Shown here piece after piece: positions 42,726 to 51,809 of a stretch of 64,000 nucleotides of DNA (its first letter is position 1; every line of letters starts with the position of its first letter). Source of the stretch: CBDCGJ01 sp965238305 (lineage in GTDB: Bacteria > Pseudomonadota > Alphaproteobacteria > GCA-2731375). Location of the stretch: positions 3,162,001 through 3,226,000 of the forward strand of contig CBDEHK010000001.1 of assembly GCA_965238305.1 (NCBI GenBank), given 5' to 3'. The translations under genes were made by a program, and so were the position numbers. Under the pieces are notes generated by a model that ran no database searches, had not been told where the DNA came from, and was given only the letters and a program-made list of their open reading frames with translations.

Positions 42726-43649
42726 ATGGACTGGATACTTCTAATTAGTCAGCTGATTAACGGACTGCAGCTGGGCATCTTGCTGTTTTTGCTGGCGTCG
42801 GGTCTGACCCTGATATTCGGAATTATGGATTTTGTTAATCTGGCGCATGGCTCTCTTTATATGGTTGGCGCTTTCTTTTGCGCGACTTTTACAGATTGGA
42901 CCGACAGCTTCATCATTGGTTTGATCTTGGCGCTGCCGGCGACAGCAATGGTTGCGATTGTTGTCGAACTACTGGTGGTACGACAATTATATCAACGCCA
43001 TCACCTCGACCATGTTCTGGCCACCTTTGGTTTGCTGCTGGTGTTCGACGCCCTAACGCAAATGATCTGGGGACCGGACGGCATGGTGATCCCACTGCCC
43101 GCCTATCTGGACGGGCGGATCGAATTGGGCGGCGATATCGCGCTGCCAACATTCCGAATAGGCATTATCTTGACCGGGCTGACGGTGGCCGCCGGTCTCT
43201 ATTTTATTGTCACCCATACAAGATTGGGGATGCGGATCAGGGCCGGCGCCTCGGACCGGGAAATTGTGAGTGCTTTGGGCGTCAATATTTCTCTTCTCTT
43301 CACTTTGATATTTGCCCTAGGGGCAGTTTTGGCGGGCCTGGCTGGGATGATGGTAGCGCCAATCACGGAAGCGTCCGTTGGTATGGGTAGTCAAATTATT
43401 ATTGTCGCTTTTGTCGTCATCGTTATTGGCGGGATTGGATCGATCAAGGGTGCTTTTGTCGGCGCCCTGATCGTCGGTATGATCGACACCCTGGGTCGGT
43501 CCTATTTGGACGATCTGTTTAAATTCTTCATGTCGGATCAAAATGCCGAAACCTCCGCCCCTGCGGTTTCCGGCATGTTGATTTATATCCTGATGGCGAC
43601 AGTGTTGGCGATGCGACCGCAAGGCCTGTTCCCGCCGAAGGGACGTTGA
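42726..43649 (+). CDS. livH: ABC transporter permease, LivH type
   Basis: A 307-residue inner-membrane permease with about eight helices. LLFLLASGLTLIFGIMDFVNLAHGSLYMVGAF is the LivH N-terminal pattern. A cytoplasmic coupling helix is seen in SDREIVSALGVNISLLFT, and the conserved GMGSQIIIVAFVVIVIGGIGSIKGAFVGA lies near the end. With LivM it forms the channel. LivM starts three bases after its stop. Confidence 0.92.
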   Translation: MDWILLISQLINGLQLGILLFLLASGLTLIFGIMDFVNLAHGSLYMVGAFFCATFTDWTDSFIIGLILALPATAMVAIVVELLVVRQLYQRHHLDHVLATFGLLLVFDALTQMIWGPDGMVIPLPAYLDGRIELGGDIALPTFRIGIILTGLTVAAGLYFIVTHTRLGMRIRAGASDREIVSALGVNISLLFTLIFALGAVLAGLAGMMVAPITEASVGMGSQIIIVAFVVIVIGGIGSIKGAFVGALIVGMIDTLGRSYLDDLFKFFMSDQNAETSAPAVSGMLIYILMATVLAMRPQGLFPPKGR

Positions 43650-43652
43650 GCG

Positions 43653-44606
43653 ATGTTTGCTATTTCAAAATGGCGCCGGCGCGAATGGCTGACAGTTATT
43701 GTATTGGCGATACTCGCGTTAGTACCGACAATCGTTGACGCGACCGGTGCGACATTTTATTTGGACATCGCCACCCGCATGGTCGTTTTAGCAATCGCGG
43801 CAGTTAGTCTTAATCTCATTCTTGGTCATGGCGGTATGGTCAGCTTTGGACATGCGGTTTATATCGGTATTGGCTCTTACGCCGTCGGCATCCCCGTCTA
43901 TTATGAAATCTATGACGGTTATATTCATTTCGCCATTGCGATCAGCGCTTCCGCCCTGTTTGCCTTCGTCACAGGTATCATCTGTTTGCGGACCAAGGGC
44001 GTGAATTTCATCATGATCACCATGGCCTTTGCACAAATGGTATTTTTTGGTTTCGTCTCGATCGAAGAATATGGTGGCGACGATGGTTTGGTCATCGAAG
44101 CTAGAAGTGAATTTGGTGGCCTGTTCGATATCGAGAATGCGGCAACCCTTTATTATATGTGTTTTGTCTCCCTTGTGGCCGCGCTCTACCTCGTCCATCG
44201 CATAGTCAATTCCCGCTTTGGCATGGTGATCCAAGGCACCAAAGGAAATGAACGGCGACTTCAGTCGCTTGGCTATCATACCTATCGCTATCAGCTTGCC
44301 TGTTTTACCATCGCCGGTGCGATCTGCGGTTATGCCGGTGCGCTGCTTGGTAATTTCACTAATTTCATCAGTCCGGAAATGATGGATTGGACACGTTCGG
44401 GCGAGTTGATTTTTATGGTCGTCTTCGGCGGTGCCGGTGCCTTGATCGGGCCAGTTTTAGGAACCGCCGCCTTTATTTTGTTGGAAGAATTTTTATCCAG
44501 CCTCTGGCTCTATTGGCAACTAGTCTTCGGTGCGATCCTAATCTTGGTCGTGTTGTTCGCCAAGGAGGGGATCTCCGGATTCTTAAAACCGAAGGAGAAA
44601 GGCTGA
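43653..44606 (+). CDS. livM: ABC transporter permease, LivM type
   Basis: A 317-residue permease with about nine helices. NLILGHGGMVSFGHAVYIGIGSYA is the family pattern, and a coupling segment GTKGNERRLQSLGYHTYRYQ and FMVVFGGAGALIGPVLGTA follow. Its stop is one base from the ATPase start, and GAAGGAG within its 3' end serves as the ATPase ribosome site. Confidence 0.92.
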   Translation: MFAISKWRRREWLTVIVLAILALVPTIVDATGATFYLDIATRMVVLAIAAVSLNLILGHGGMVSFGHAVYIGIGSYAVGIPVYYEIYDGYIHFAIAISASALFAFVTGIICLRTKGVNFIMITMAFAQMVFFGFVSIEEYGGDDGLVIEARSEFGGLFDIENAATLYYMCFVSLVAALYLVHRIVNSRFGMVIQGTKGNERRLQSLGYHTYRYQLACFTIAGAICGYAGALLGNFTNFISPEMMDWTRSGELIFMVVFGGAGALIGPVLGTAAFILLEEFLSSLWLYWQLVFGAILILVVLFAKEGISGFLKPKEKG

Positions 44607-44607
44607 G

Positions 44608-45375
44608 ATGACTGACAATTCCTTGCTTGTCATTCAAGGCCTTTACAAATCCTTCGGTGGGGTTGCTGCCTGTGACCATATCGATCTAAAGGTTCGCCCT
44701 GGCGAAATCCACGCGATAATCGGACCCAATGGGGCCGGGAAAACAACCCTTATCGCGCAATTGGCCGGGGAGCTGAAAAGCGATGGCGGCAGCGTCATAT
44801 TCAAGGGTCAGGATATAACCAATGCACCGGCCCATCGCCGCGCTTTAATGGGCCTGTCCCGGTCATTTCAGATTACCAGCATCGTCCAAGACATGACAGT
44901 AATCGACAATGTCGCTTTGGCTATCCAAGCTCATGCCGGACACTCTTTCCGGTTCTGGAAAAATGCCCGGCGCGATCAAAAATTAATCGAACCCGCTCAT
45001 GCCGTTTTGGCGCAGGTCGGATTGGCGGATCAGGCGGATACGATTTCACGCTTTATGTCACACGGTGAACACCGGCAGTTGGAAATTGCAATGGCCCTGG
45101 CCAGCGACCCGTCTCTGCTGTTGTTGGATGAGCCGATGGCCGGTATGGGAACGGAAGAAACCGCCCGCATGGTCGAAATATTATCGAGCCTCAAGGGCGA
45201 CAAAACCATGTTGTTGATTGAACATGATATGGACGTGGTATTTTCCCTGGCAGACCGGGTAACGGTACTGGTCTATGGCCGGGTCATCGCAACCGACACG
45301 CCGGAAAATATCCGCGCCAACGACGATGTGCGTCGCGCCTATCTGGGAGATGAAGAGGTTGCAAGCGATGCTTAA
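44608..45375 (+). CDS. livG: ABC transporter ATPase, LivG type
   Basis: A 255-residue ATPase. Walker A GPNGAGKTT, Q loop at LSRSFQ, signature SHGEHRQLEIAMAL (divergent from LSGGQ, as often in LivG), Walker B LLLLDEPMAGMG and switch His in LIEHDMDVVF. The C-terminus AYLGDEE is the typical LivG end. It overlaps the second ATPase gene by eight bases. Confidence 0.92.
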   Translation: MTDNSLLVIQGLYKSFGGVAACDHIDLKVRPGEIHAIIGPNGAGKTTLIAQLAGELKSDGGSVIFKGQDITNAPAHRRALMGLSRSFQITSIVQDMTVIDNVALAIQAHAGHSFRFWKNARRDQKLIEPAHAVLAQVGLADQADTISRFMSHGEHRQLEIAMALASDPSLLLLDEPMAGMGTEETARMVEILSSLKGDKTMLLIEHDMDVVFSLADRVTVLVYGRVIATDTPENIRANDDVRRAYLGDEEVASDA

Positions 45376-46069
45376 GATAAGTGACGTGGAAACCTTTTAC
45401 GGTACCAGTCAAGCGTTATTCGGCATGGCGCTAGAGGTCAAGGCTGCCGAAGTCGTCACCTTGCTTGGTCGCAACGGAATGGGAAAAACAACGACAATTC
45501 GCTCGATCATGGGGCTGACCCCAGCCGCCCAGGGCCGGATCGAATTCAATGGGGCCGATTTGCGGAAAAAAGATTCCTACCGAATCGCTCAGATGGGTTT
45601 GGGTCTGGTGCCGGAAGGTCGGCGTATTTTCCCTAATTTGACCGTAACGGAAAATCTGATTGCAACCGCAGATCAGCGTAACGCCAGCGCCCATCCTTGG
45701 AAGTTGGAGCGGGTATATGACCTTTTTCCCAGTTTGCAGGAACGGCGAAAAAGCATGGGCAATCAGCTTTCCGGTGGCGAGCAACAAATGCTGGCGATTG
45801 GCCGCGCCTTAATGACAAATCCCAAATTGCTCATCCTTGATGAAGCCACAGAAGGGTTGGCACCATTGGTGCGAGAAGAAATCTGGCAATGTCTAAAGGG
45901 GCTTAAAGATGACGGGCAAGCTATTTTGTTAATCGACAAAAATTTGAAAAATCTACTCAATCTAGGCGACAGACATTATATCATCGAAAAAGGACGTATC
46001 GTCTGGTCCGGCAATTCCAGGGCCCTAAAGAACGATGTACAGGTGCAACACCAGTATCTCGGTGTTTAA
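45368..46069 (+). CDS. livF: ABC transporter ATPase, LivF type
   Basis: A 233-residue ATPase beginning MLKISDVETFYGTSQALFGM, the normal LivF start; longer in-frame starts lie inside livG. Walker A GRNGMGKTT, MGLGLVPEGRRIFPNLTV, signature LSGGEQQMLAIGRAL, Walker B LLILDEATEGLAP. The usual switch-region His is replaced here by Lys-Asn in LLIDKNLKNLL (family norm is EQN or EHD), which is common in LivF-like proteins. Last gene of the transport operon. Confidence 0.92.
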   Translation: MLKISDVETFYGTSQALFGMALEVKAAEVVTLLGRNGMGKTTTIRSIMGLTPAAQGRIEFNGADLRKKDSYRIAQMGLGLVPEGRRIFPNLTVTENLIATADQRNASAHPWKLERVYDLFPSLQERRKSMGNQLSGGEQQMLAIGRALMTNPKLLILDEATEGLAPLVREEIWQCLKGLKDDGQAILLIDKNLKNLLNLGDRHYIIEKGRIVWSGNSRALKNDVQVQHQYLGV

Positions 46070-46279
46070 AATCTTGCGACTGTTCGGCGTACCAATTGCC
46101 CTACAGCATATCTTTTTCGGAACTTCGATTTCCGGTTGCGTTGAATATCACCTCAGCTATTGTATCCGAACTGGGAAGGCAAATAGGCTTTGCGAGATCG
46201 AATGAGGTGAGCGAAATTTAGCCCGGGTGCAAGGTCAGTGTTTCGACTAAATGAACGAATATTGGATCACAAAGACACT

Positions 46280-47326
46280 ATGACGGATAGTCCGGCTAAG
46301 TTTGACAAATATGCCAAAGGCGCGATGGAGTCCATCAACGAATATGGCTTAACGGCGTCACCTAGAAATTACGAAATTTGGTACGCCTATCATTCTGGCG
46401 ACGATGTCGATCTTGCCGGTGCCATCGATGTATCAATCTCTAGTAATCGTGAAATTGATGCTGAACTAATGCGGGATCTGTACGAGCAGTATTTCACCGA
46501 GAACCAACAATACGATAATTTAACAGGTGCTAGCGCAAAATTGGAGCTGGTTGTCAGCAACGTCATTGACCGCATGCAAACAGCGAACGAAGGCGCCGGA
46601 GAATTCGGCGGTGCGTTGGAAGTGTTTAGCGATGGATTGAATGTGTCCGAATCGTCAGGTCTGCATGATCTCGTCACCAGCATTCTGTTGGAAACGCGAA
46701 AAATCGACGCGCAAAATACTAAATTGCAGAGCGAACTTAATAGCTACTCGAATGAAGTCAGTAAGCTGCGTGAGGATTTGGAGTTTGTCCGTAATGAAGC
46801 ACGCACAGATGCATTGACCGGCTTAGCCAATCGAAAATACTTTGATAGCTTTATCGATGAAGCCGTGCGCGATGCGGTTGAAAACAGCGAGAAACTGACA
46901 TTATTGATTGCAGATGTCGACAATTTTAAGAGCTTCAATGACACATATGGTCACCAACTTGGCGATCAGGTGTTGAAAGTGGTGGCTGATATTTTACAGG
47001 ATAATTCAAAAGGCCGCGATCTGGCGGCGCGTTATGGCGGTGAAGAATTTTGTGTTATTTTACCTGCAACAAAAATGGAACACGGTGCCATTCTGGCCAA
47101 TCAAATGCGCGAACGGGTCGCAGCGAAAAAAATTGTCAAAAAAAGCACTGGTAAGCAATTGCGACAGATCACGATGTCGTTTGGCGTGTCCGAATTTCGA
47201 TATGACGAACCTATTGCGGATCTAATCAGCCGGGCAGACAAGGCTATGTATTGGGCGAAACAAAACGGGCGTAATCTCGTCGCGACAGAAACTGACTTGG
47301 AAAATATCAACGTACCAGTAAAATAG
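46280..47326 (+). CDS. Diguanylate cyclase (GGDEF domain)
   Basis: About 348 residues from ATG 46280; a GTG 42 bases upstream is possible. The N-terminal 170 residues are helical with the motif TASPRNYEIWYAYHSG, found in a family of soluble cyclases, and a coiled coil leads into the catalytic domain (about 185-335): DALTGLANRKYFD, DVDNFKSFNDTYGHQLGDQVL and GGEEF in ARYGGEEFCVILP, so it should make cyclic di-GMP. The product-inhibition site reads KGRD rather than RxxD, so feedback control may be weak. No membrane segment. Single gene. Confidence 0.9.
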   Translation: MTDSPAKFDKYAKGAMESINEYGLTASPRNYEIWYAYHSGDDVDLAGAIDVSISSNREIDAELMRDLYEQYFTENQQYDNLTGASAKLELVVSNVIDRMQTANEGAGEFGGALEVFSDGLNVSESSGLHDLVTSILLETRKIDAQNTKLQSELNSYSNEVSKLREDLEFVRNEARTDALTGLANRKYFDSFIDEAVRDAVENSEKLTLLIADVDNFKSFNDTYGHQLGDQVLKVVADILQDNSKGRDLAARYGGEEFCVILPATKMEHGAILANQMRERVAAKKIVKKSTGKQLRQITMSFGVSEFRYDEPIADLISRADKAMYWAKQNGRNLVATETDLENINVPVK

Positions 47327-47491
47327 TTTTCATTTTCAATTTTTTGTCCAATACGAACGCGCCCCTTGCCAGGCGGGGGTGATTTGTCGCATCATGGCCA
47401 CTTAAAGCGATGAATATTTGAGTTTGCGTCGCGTCATTATCGCAATTTCAAAAAAATAACGGACGCGGCGCCCAAGGCGATGGAGGTGCCG

Positions 47492-47923
47492 ATGCATGTA
47501 AGTTCCTTACTTCGTAACAAAGAACCGCGTATTATATCCGTCTCGCCCGATACGGTAATTGGCGAAGTTGCAGAATTGTTGCGCCAAGAACGTATTGGTG
47601 CCGTTCTTGTATTGTTTGGCGAGAATGACATTGCGGGCGTTCTATCCGAGCGTGACATAGTTCGAGGCGTTGCCGAGCATGGCAGCCCTTGCCTAAATTT
47701 GTCGGCGCGCGACTTGATGACGTCGAAAGTCATCACTTGCTCGTCAACAGATAGTATCGACCGCGTAATGGAGTTGATGACTGAAAACCGCTTCCGCCAT
47801 TTGCCTGTTAGCGATGACGGCACGTTAATTGGCATGATTTCGATTGGCGATGTGGTTAAACACAAAATCGAAGAAGTCGAAGCCGAAGCGCAGCAAATGC
47901 GAAGCTATATCGCAACTTCTTAA
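47492..47923 (+). CDS. CBS-domain protein
   Basis: A 143-residue protein with two CBS motifs: VSPDTVIGEVAELLRQERIG to GVLSERDIVRG, and CSSTDSIDRVMELMTENRFR to GMISIGDVVKHK. The start ATG was chosen because GGAGGT lies four bases upstream; another in-frame ATG 12 bases earlier overlaps that site. The tail EEVEAEAQQMRSYIAT is typical of this small family. It probably binds adenine nucleotides and tunes another enzyme; partner unknown. Confidence 0.88.
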   Translation: MHVSSLLRNKEPRIISVSPDTVIGEVAELLRQERIGAVLVLFGENDIAGVLSERDIVRGVAEHGSPCLNLSARDLMTSKVITCSSTDSIDRVMELMTENRFRHLPVSDDGTLIGMISIGDVVKHKIEEVEAEAQQMRSYIATS

Positions 47924-48002
47924 AGCTGTTTGTCCGCCGTCCTACCCGCCGCCGTCTTGTCAAGTGCAGGCTTCAGCGGGCACGACGACGATGCCATAAA
48001 CT

Positions 48003-50351
48003 CTATTTAACTGTCACTGGCAATTGATCTTCGCGCGTAGCTGGCGGCCCGGCTTTATAGCCTTTTTTCCTAGTCGGTTTACCTTCTATATACGCGAAGG
48101 TCAGGTTGCCGCTCTCGACACCGATCATCACTTTGCCGCCCTTCGCCAATTTTCCGAACAGCAGTTCTTCGGCCAGTTCTTTTTTGACTTTTTCTTGGAT
48201 CAAACGTCCTAATGGACGGGCGCCATTCATCCGGTCATAACCTTTTTCCGCGAGCCAGGCTTTTGCTTCATCGGTCAATTCGATCTCGACCTTGCGATCG
48301 GCTAGCTGTACCGCCAGTTCAGCAACGAATTTATCGACAACTTTCGATACAACGATCGGATCGAGATAATCGAAACCGATCACTGCATCCAGGCGATTGC
48401 GGAACTCAGGCGAGAACAGACGCTTGATGGCCTCTGCGTCTTCCCCTTCCCGAATCTCGCGACCAAATCCGATGGCGGTCTTAGCCATTTCCTTGGCCCC
48501 GGCGTTGGTGGTCATGATGAGAACGACATTACGGAAATCGATATGTTTACCGTTGTGGTCGGTCAGCTTGCCATAGTCCATTACCTGCAGCAGGATGTTG
48601 AAAAGATCCGGATGTGCTTTTTCAATTTCATCCAACAACAGAACCGCATGCGGTTGTTGGTCGATTGCGTCGGTCAACATACCGCCCTGGTCAAAGCCGA
48701 CATAACCAGGCGGCGCACCAATCAAACGGCTGATGGTGTGGCGTTCCATATATTCGGACATATCGAAGCGGACCAACTCCATCCCCATAATGCTCGCGAG
48801 TTGACGGGCAACTTCGGTTTTGCCAACGCCGGTCGGGCCGGAGAACAGATAACTACCAATTGGCTTCTCCTCCTCCCGCAAGCCGGCACGCGCCATTTTG
48901 ATCGCCGTCGACAGCGCCTCGATAGCGGTGTCTTGACCATAAACAACTTCCTTCAGGTCGCCGGCCAAATTTTTGAGGTTCGACTTATCGTCCTTCGACA
49001 CGGTCTTTGGGGGGATGCGGGCGATCTTGGCGACGACGGCCTCTACTTCCTTTACGCCGATCGTGCGGCGGCGCTGATTTTCTGGGACCAGCATTTGCGC
49101 CGCGCCGACTTCGTCAATAACGTCGATAGCCTTATCCGGCAGCTTGCGATCATTGATATATTTAGCCGCCAGTTCAACAGAGGCTTTGATCGCACCCTTG
49201 GTATAACGGATTTTGTGATAATCTTCGTAATAAGGCTTAAGACCCATCATGATCTTGATCGCATCCGCAACGGATGGCTCATTAATGTCGACCTTTTGGA
49301 ATCGTCGCAGCAAAGCGCGATCTTTTTCGAAGTAGCCGCGATATTCTTTGTATGTCGTGCTGCCCATGCATCGGATTGTGCCGCTCGCCAGCGCCGGTTT
49401 CAGCATATTAGACGCATCCATGGCACCGCCGGAGGTCGCGCCGGCACCAATAACGGTATGAATTTCGTCGATGAAGAGGATCGCATTGTCATGCGCTTCC
49501 AGTTCCTGCATCACTGCTTTCAAACGTTCTTCAAAGTCACCACGATACCTTGTCCCAGCCAGCAAGGTTCCCATATCCAAGGCAAAAATAGTCGATTCGC
49601 GCAAGACTTCCGGCACTTCCCCCAGGACGATACGCCGCGCCAATCCTTCCGCAATAGCAGTTTTGCCGACACCAGGATCACCGACGAACAGAGGATTATT
49701 TTTTTGCCTACGACACAGAACTTGAATGGTCCGCTCTAACTCCAGCGTACGGCCAATCAATGGATCAACCCGGCCCTGCCGTGCCTTTTCATTGAGGTCG
49801 ACACAATATGCTTCCAAAGCTTCGCCCTTCGGCGCTACGCCACTTTCTTCACCCTCTTCCCCATCATCATCAGCACCGCGTATAGGACGGTTTTCCGAAT
49901 TGCCTTCACCTTTGGCGATCCCGTGGGAGATGAAGCTGACCGCATCGAGACGCGTCATGCCTTGCTCCTGCAGGAAGAAGACGGCGTGGCTTTCGCGCTC
50001 AGAGAACAGCGCCACCAACACATTGGCCCCGGTGACGTCCTCTCGTCCAGAAGACTGCACATGATAAACAGCCCGCTGGATGACGCGCTGGAAACCTGCG
50101 GTCGGTTTGGCATCTTCATGCGCACCTTCTTCGATCACCAAACTGGACAAATCCCCGTCAAGATATTCATTCAATTGTTCGCGCAACTGATCGACAGAAA
50201 TTTCGCAAGCATGAAGGACATTTTCGGCGTCCGGATCGTCGAGCAACGCCAGCAGCAGATGTTCTAGCGTGGCGTATTCATGACGCCGATCGTTGGCTTC
50301 TTTGAGCGCACGATGAAGGGTTTGTTCCATTTCGGTAGCAAATGAAGGCAC
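48003..50351 (-). CDS. clpA: ATP-dependent Clp protease ATP-binding subunit ClpA
   Basis: A 782-residue AAA+ unfoldase starting with GTG, giving the family N-terminus VPSFATEMEQTLHRAL; GGAGAAAG stands upstream. Clp N domain, then AAA-1 with Walker A GDPGVGKT and IDEIHTVIGAGATSGG, and AAA-2 with GPTGVGKT, LLDEIEKAHPDLFN and the arginine-finger region FSPEFRNRLD. The ClpP-docking loop motif IGF is present (KTAIGFGRE). The start GTG shares its first base with the stop of clpS (TAGTG), coupling translation. ClpA with ClpP and adaptor ClpS removes N-degron proteins. Confidence 0.95.
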   Translation of the reverse strand: MPSFATEMEQTLHRALKEANDRRHEYATLEHLLLALLDDPDAENVLHACEISVDQLREQLNEYLDGDLSSLVIEEGAHEDAKPTAGFQRVIQRAVYHVQSSGREDVTGANVLVALFSERESHAVFFLQEQGMTRLDAVSFISHGIAKGEGNSENRPIRGADDDGEEGEESGVAPKGEALEAYCVDLNEKARQGRVDPLIGRTLELERTIQVLCRRQKNNPLFVGDPGVGKTAIAEGLARRIVLGEVPEVLRESTIFALDMGTLLAGTRYRGDFEERLKAVMQELEAHDNAILFIDEIHTVIGAGATSGGAMDASNMLKPALASGTIRCMGSTTYKEYRGYFEKDRALLRRFQKVDINEPSVADAIKIMMGLKPYYEDYHKIRYTKGAIKASVELAAKYINDRKLPDKAIDVIDEVGAAQMLVPENQRRRTIGVKEVEAVVAKIARIPPKTVSKDDKSNLKNLAGDLKEVVYGQDTAIEALSTAIKMARAGLREEEKPIGSYLFSGPTGVGKTEVARQLASIMGMELVRFDMSEYMERHTISRLIGAPPGYVGFDQGGMLTDAIDQQPHAVLLLDEIEKAHPDLFNILLQVMDYGKLTDHNGKHIDFRNVVLIMTTNAGAKEMAKTAIGFGREIREGEDAEAIKRLFSPEFRNRLDAVIGFDYLDPIVVSKVVDKFVAELAVQLADRKVEIELTDEAKAWLAEKGYDRMNGARPLGRLIQEKVKKELAEELLFGKLAKGGKVMIGVESGNLTFAYIEGKPTRKKGYKAGPPATREDQLPVTVK

Positions 50352-50680
50352 TATTCTTTCTCCAGCGTACATTGCAGCGGATGTTGATTTTTGCGGGCAA
50401 GATCCAATGTTTGCATAACTTTTGTTTCTGCTACATCGTAGGGGTAAATACCGCAAATACCCACCCCCTTCTGATGGACGTGCAACATTATTTGTACGGC
50501 TTCATCGGAATTCTTCTGAAACACTCGTTGTAGAACATCGATGACAAATTCCATCGGAGTATAGTCGTCGTTCAGCATCAGAACCCGATACATCGAAGGT
50601 TTCTTCGTTTTTGTTCGGGTTTTGGTTGCGACACCGGTACCGGTCCCGCCATTTTCATTATCCTGGTCTTGGTCACTCAT
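50351..50680 (-). CDS. clpS: Clp protease adaptor ClpS
   Basis: A 109-residue adaptor. The conserved core YRVLMLNDDYTPMEFVIDVL contains the NDD residues that bind N-terminal amino acids, followed by HVHQKGVGICGIYPYDVAETK. The N-terminal 25 residues are charged and disordered, as in the family. Ends by overlapping the clpA start by one base. Confidence 0.95.
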   Translation of the reverse strand: MSDQDQDNENGGTGTGVATKTRTKTKKPSMYRVLMLNDDYTPMEFVIDVLQRVFQKNSDEAVQIMLHVHQKGVGICGIYPYDVAETKVMQTLDLARKNQHPLQCTLEKE

Positions 50681-50843
50681 CTACAATCTTCTAAAATCAT
50701 CAGTAAGACGGTCTTTTTCTTCCCATCATCATATCGATATTCTGAGCCAGAAAAAAAGGGGCAATGACGGCACTTTTTCGCGAGAGGTAATATTATTCGC
50801 ATCAGTATTGATATTCTAACGCAAATGATCTTAAGAAACAAAA

Positions 50844-50872
50844 AAGGTCCGACATTGCTGCCGGACCCTTTT
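50844..50872 (-). terminator. Rho-independent terminator of the phasin gene
   Basis: On the minus strand GGTCCG, a ten-base loop and CGGACC are followed by TTTTTTGTTT. It stands about 100 bases after the phasin stop. The A-rich left side also gives some T-run on the opposite strand, but no plus-strand gene ends here. Confidence 0.85.
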
Positions 50873-50969
50873 GAGATGCGTTTGACGGTCTTTAGAACTG
50901 CGACAGCAACCGAAGGGAGGAACGGTTAACGTCGGAATCTAAGGCGCCTAGTACAGTCAGCAACCTAAG

Positions 50970-51473
50970 TTAGGCAGCGACTTTCGTCATCTTCGCAACA
51001 GTTGCCGAAACGCGTTCATTCATCGGCACTGCTACTTGTTTAGCCAGATCATTGGTCATTTCACCAACTTTGGTGCTTTGTGCGACCCAACCTTCGAAGC
51101 TGCTTTTGACAGTTTCGTTCTGCTTTTCAACGGCTTCTTTGACAGAAGCAGAAGCAAAAATGTCTTGCGTTGCTTTAATTTGGCTCTCCATCATTGACTT
51201 ACCAAAAGCCATCCATTCGGCGCCAATTGCTTCGACGCCTTTGGCATAAACGTTGGTAACTTCTACAATGGCGTCGACGTTATCTTTATTCACCGCGGTG
51301 AATTCGTCATAGCCTTCAGTGGTCTTCTGCCATTGATCTTTAGCATCAGCCATGGCTTTTTCGTACGTGTCGGCGCCATTGGCAAAAAAGCCTTGCCACG
51401 CCTCACGACCGAAATTGACAGCTTCTTCAACAGATTTCGGGGTTGCCGCAGTCGTTTTCTTTGTTTTCGTCAT
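50970..51473 (-). CDS. Phasin family protein (PHA granule-associated)
   Basis: A 167-residue amphipathic helical protein. VEEAVNFGREAWQGFFANG, the middle segment NVYAKGVEAIGAEWMAF and SSFEGWVAQSTKVGEMTND fit the alphaproteobacterial phasin_2 family. Phasins coat polyhydroxyalkanoate granules in the cytoplasm. No biosynthesis gene is nearby, but a series of TGC-N3-GCA sites upstream suggests control by a PhaR-like repressor. A strong terminator follows. Confidence 0.85.
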   Translation of the reverse strand: MTKTKKTTAATPKSVEEAVNFGREAWQGFFANGADTYEKAMADAKDQWQKTTEGYDEFTAVNKDNVDAIVEVTNVYAKGVEAIGAEWMAFGKSMMESQIKATQDIFASASVKEAVEKQNETVKSSFEGWVAQSTKVGEMTNDLAKQVAVPMNERVSATVAKMTKVAA

Positions 51474-51527
51474 CGTCTCAATTCCTTGCCCTAATCACCT
51501 TCATGAGGTGTTGTTTCAAATTCATTT

Positions 51528-51614
51528 TGCATTGCAATATAGTTTGTGCACTGCAACATCATGTAACATAATGATGACGGGCGGATTGTCAATGCTATTT
51601 TTTGTGCACTGCAA
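51528..51614. promoter_or_regulatory. Three TGCAYTGCAA sites upstream of the phasin gene (candidate PhaR operators)
   Basis: TGCATTGCAA at 51528, TGCACTGCAA at 51547 and TGCACTGCAA at 51605; the last two sit inside an identical 17-mer TTTGTGCACTGCAACAT. Each contains TGC-N3-GCA, the core reported for PhaR binding in Rhodobacter and Paracoccus. The 336-bp gap to dacC otherwise shows AT-rich DNA and presumably the dacC promoter. Confidence 0.7.
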
Positions 51615-51809
51615 CATTTTTTCGAAATCGCCCAAAAATTGCCGGAATTGGGGGTATTATTCGTATATAATTGTATAGAAACAGGCGGTCGACAGTTGAT
51701 CGTTAACCTTATTTCAAGTTATCATCGCTATAGATTCGCATTAATGTCTGAGAATTGCCCGGTGTATGTGGGTGATTGTTGGCGAATTTGAGTAATTAGA
51801 TAGTGTGTA

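Noticed and set aside
48543..49739. Long open frame (398 codons) antisense to clpA
   Set aside because: It lies wholly inside a clearly conserved AAA+ gene, and its product has no recognisable motifs; a codon-bias shadow.
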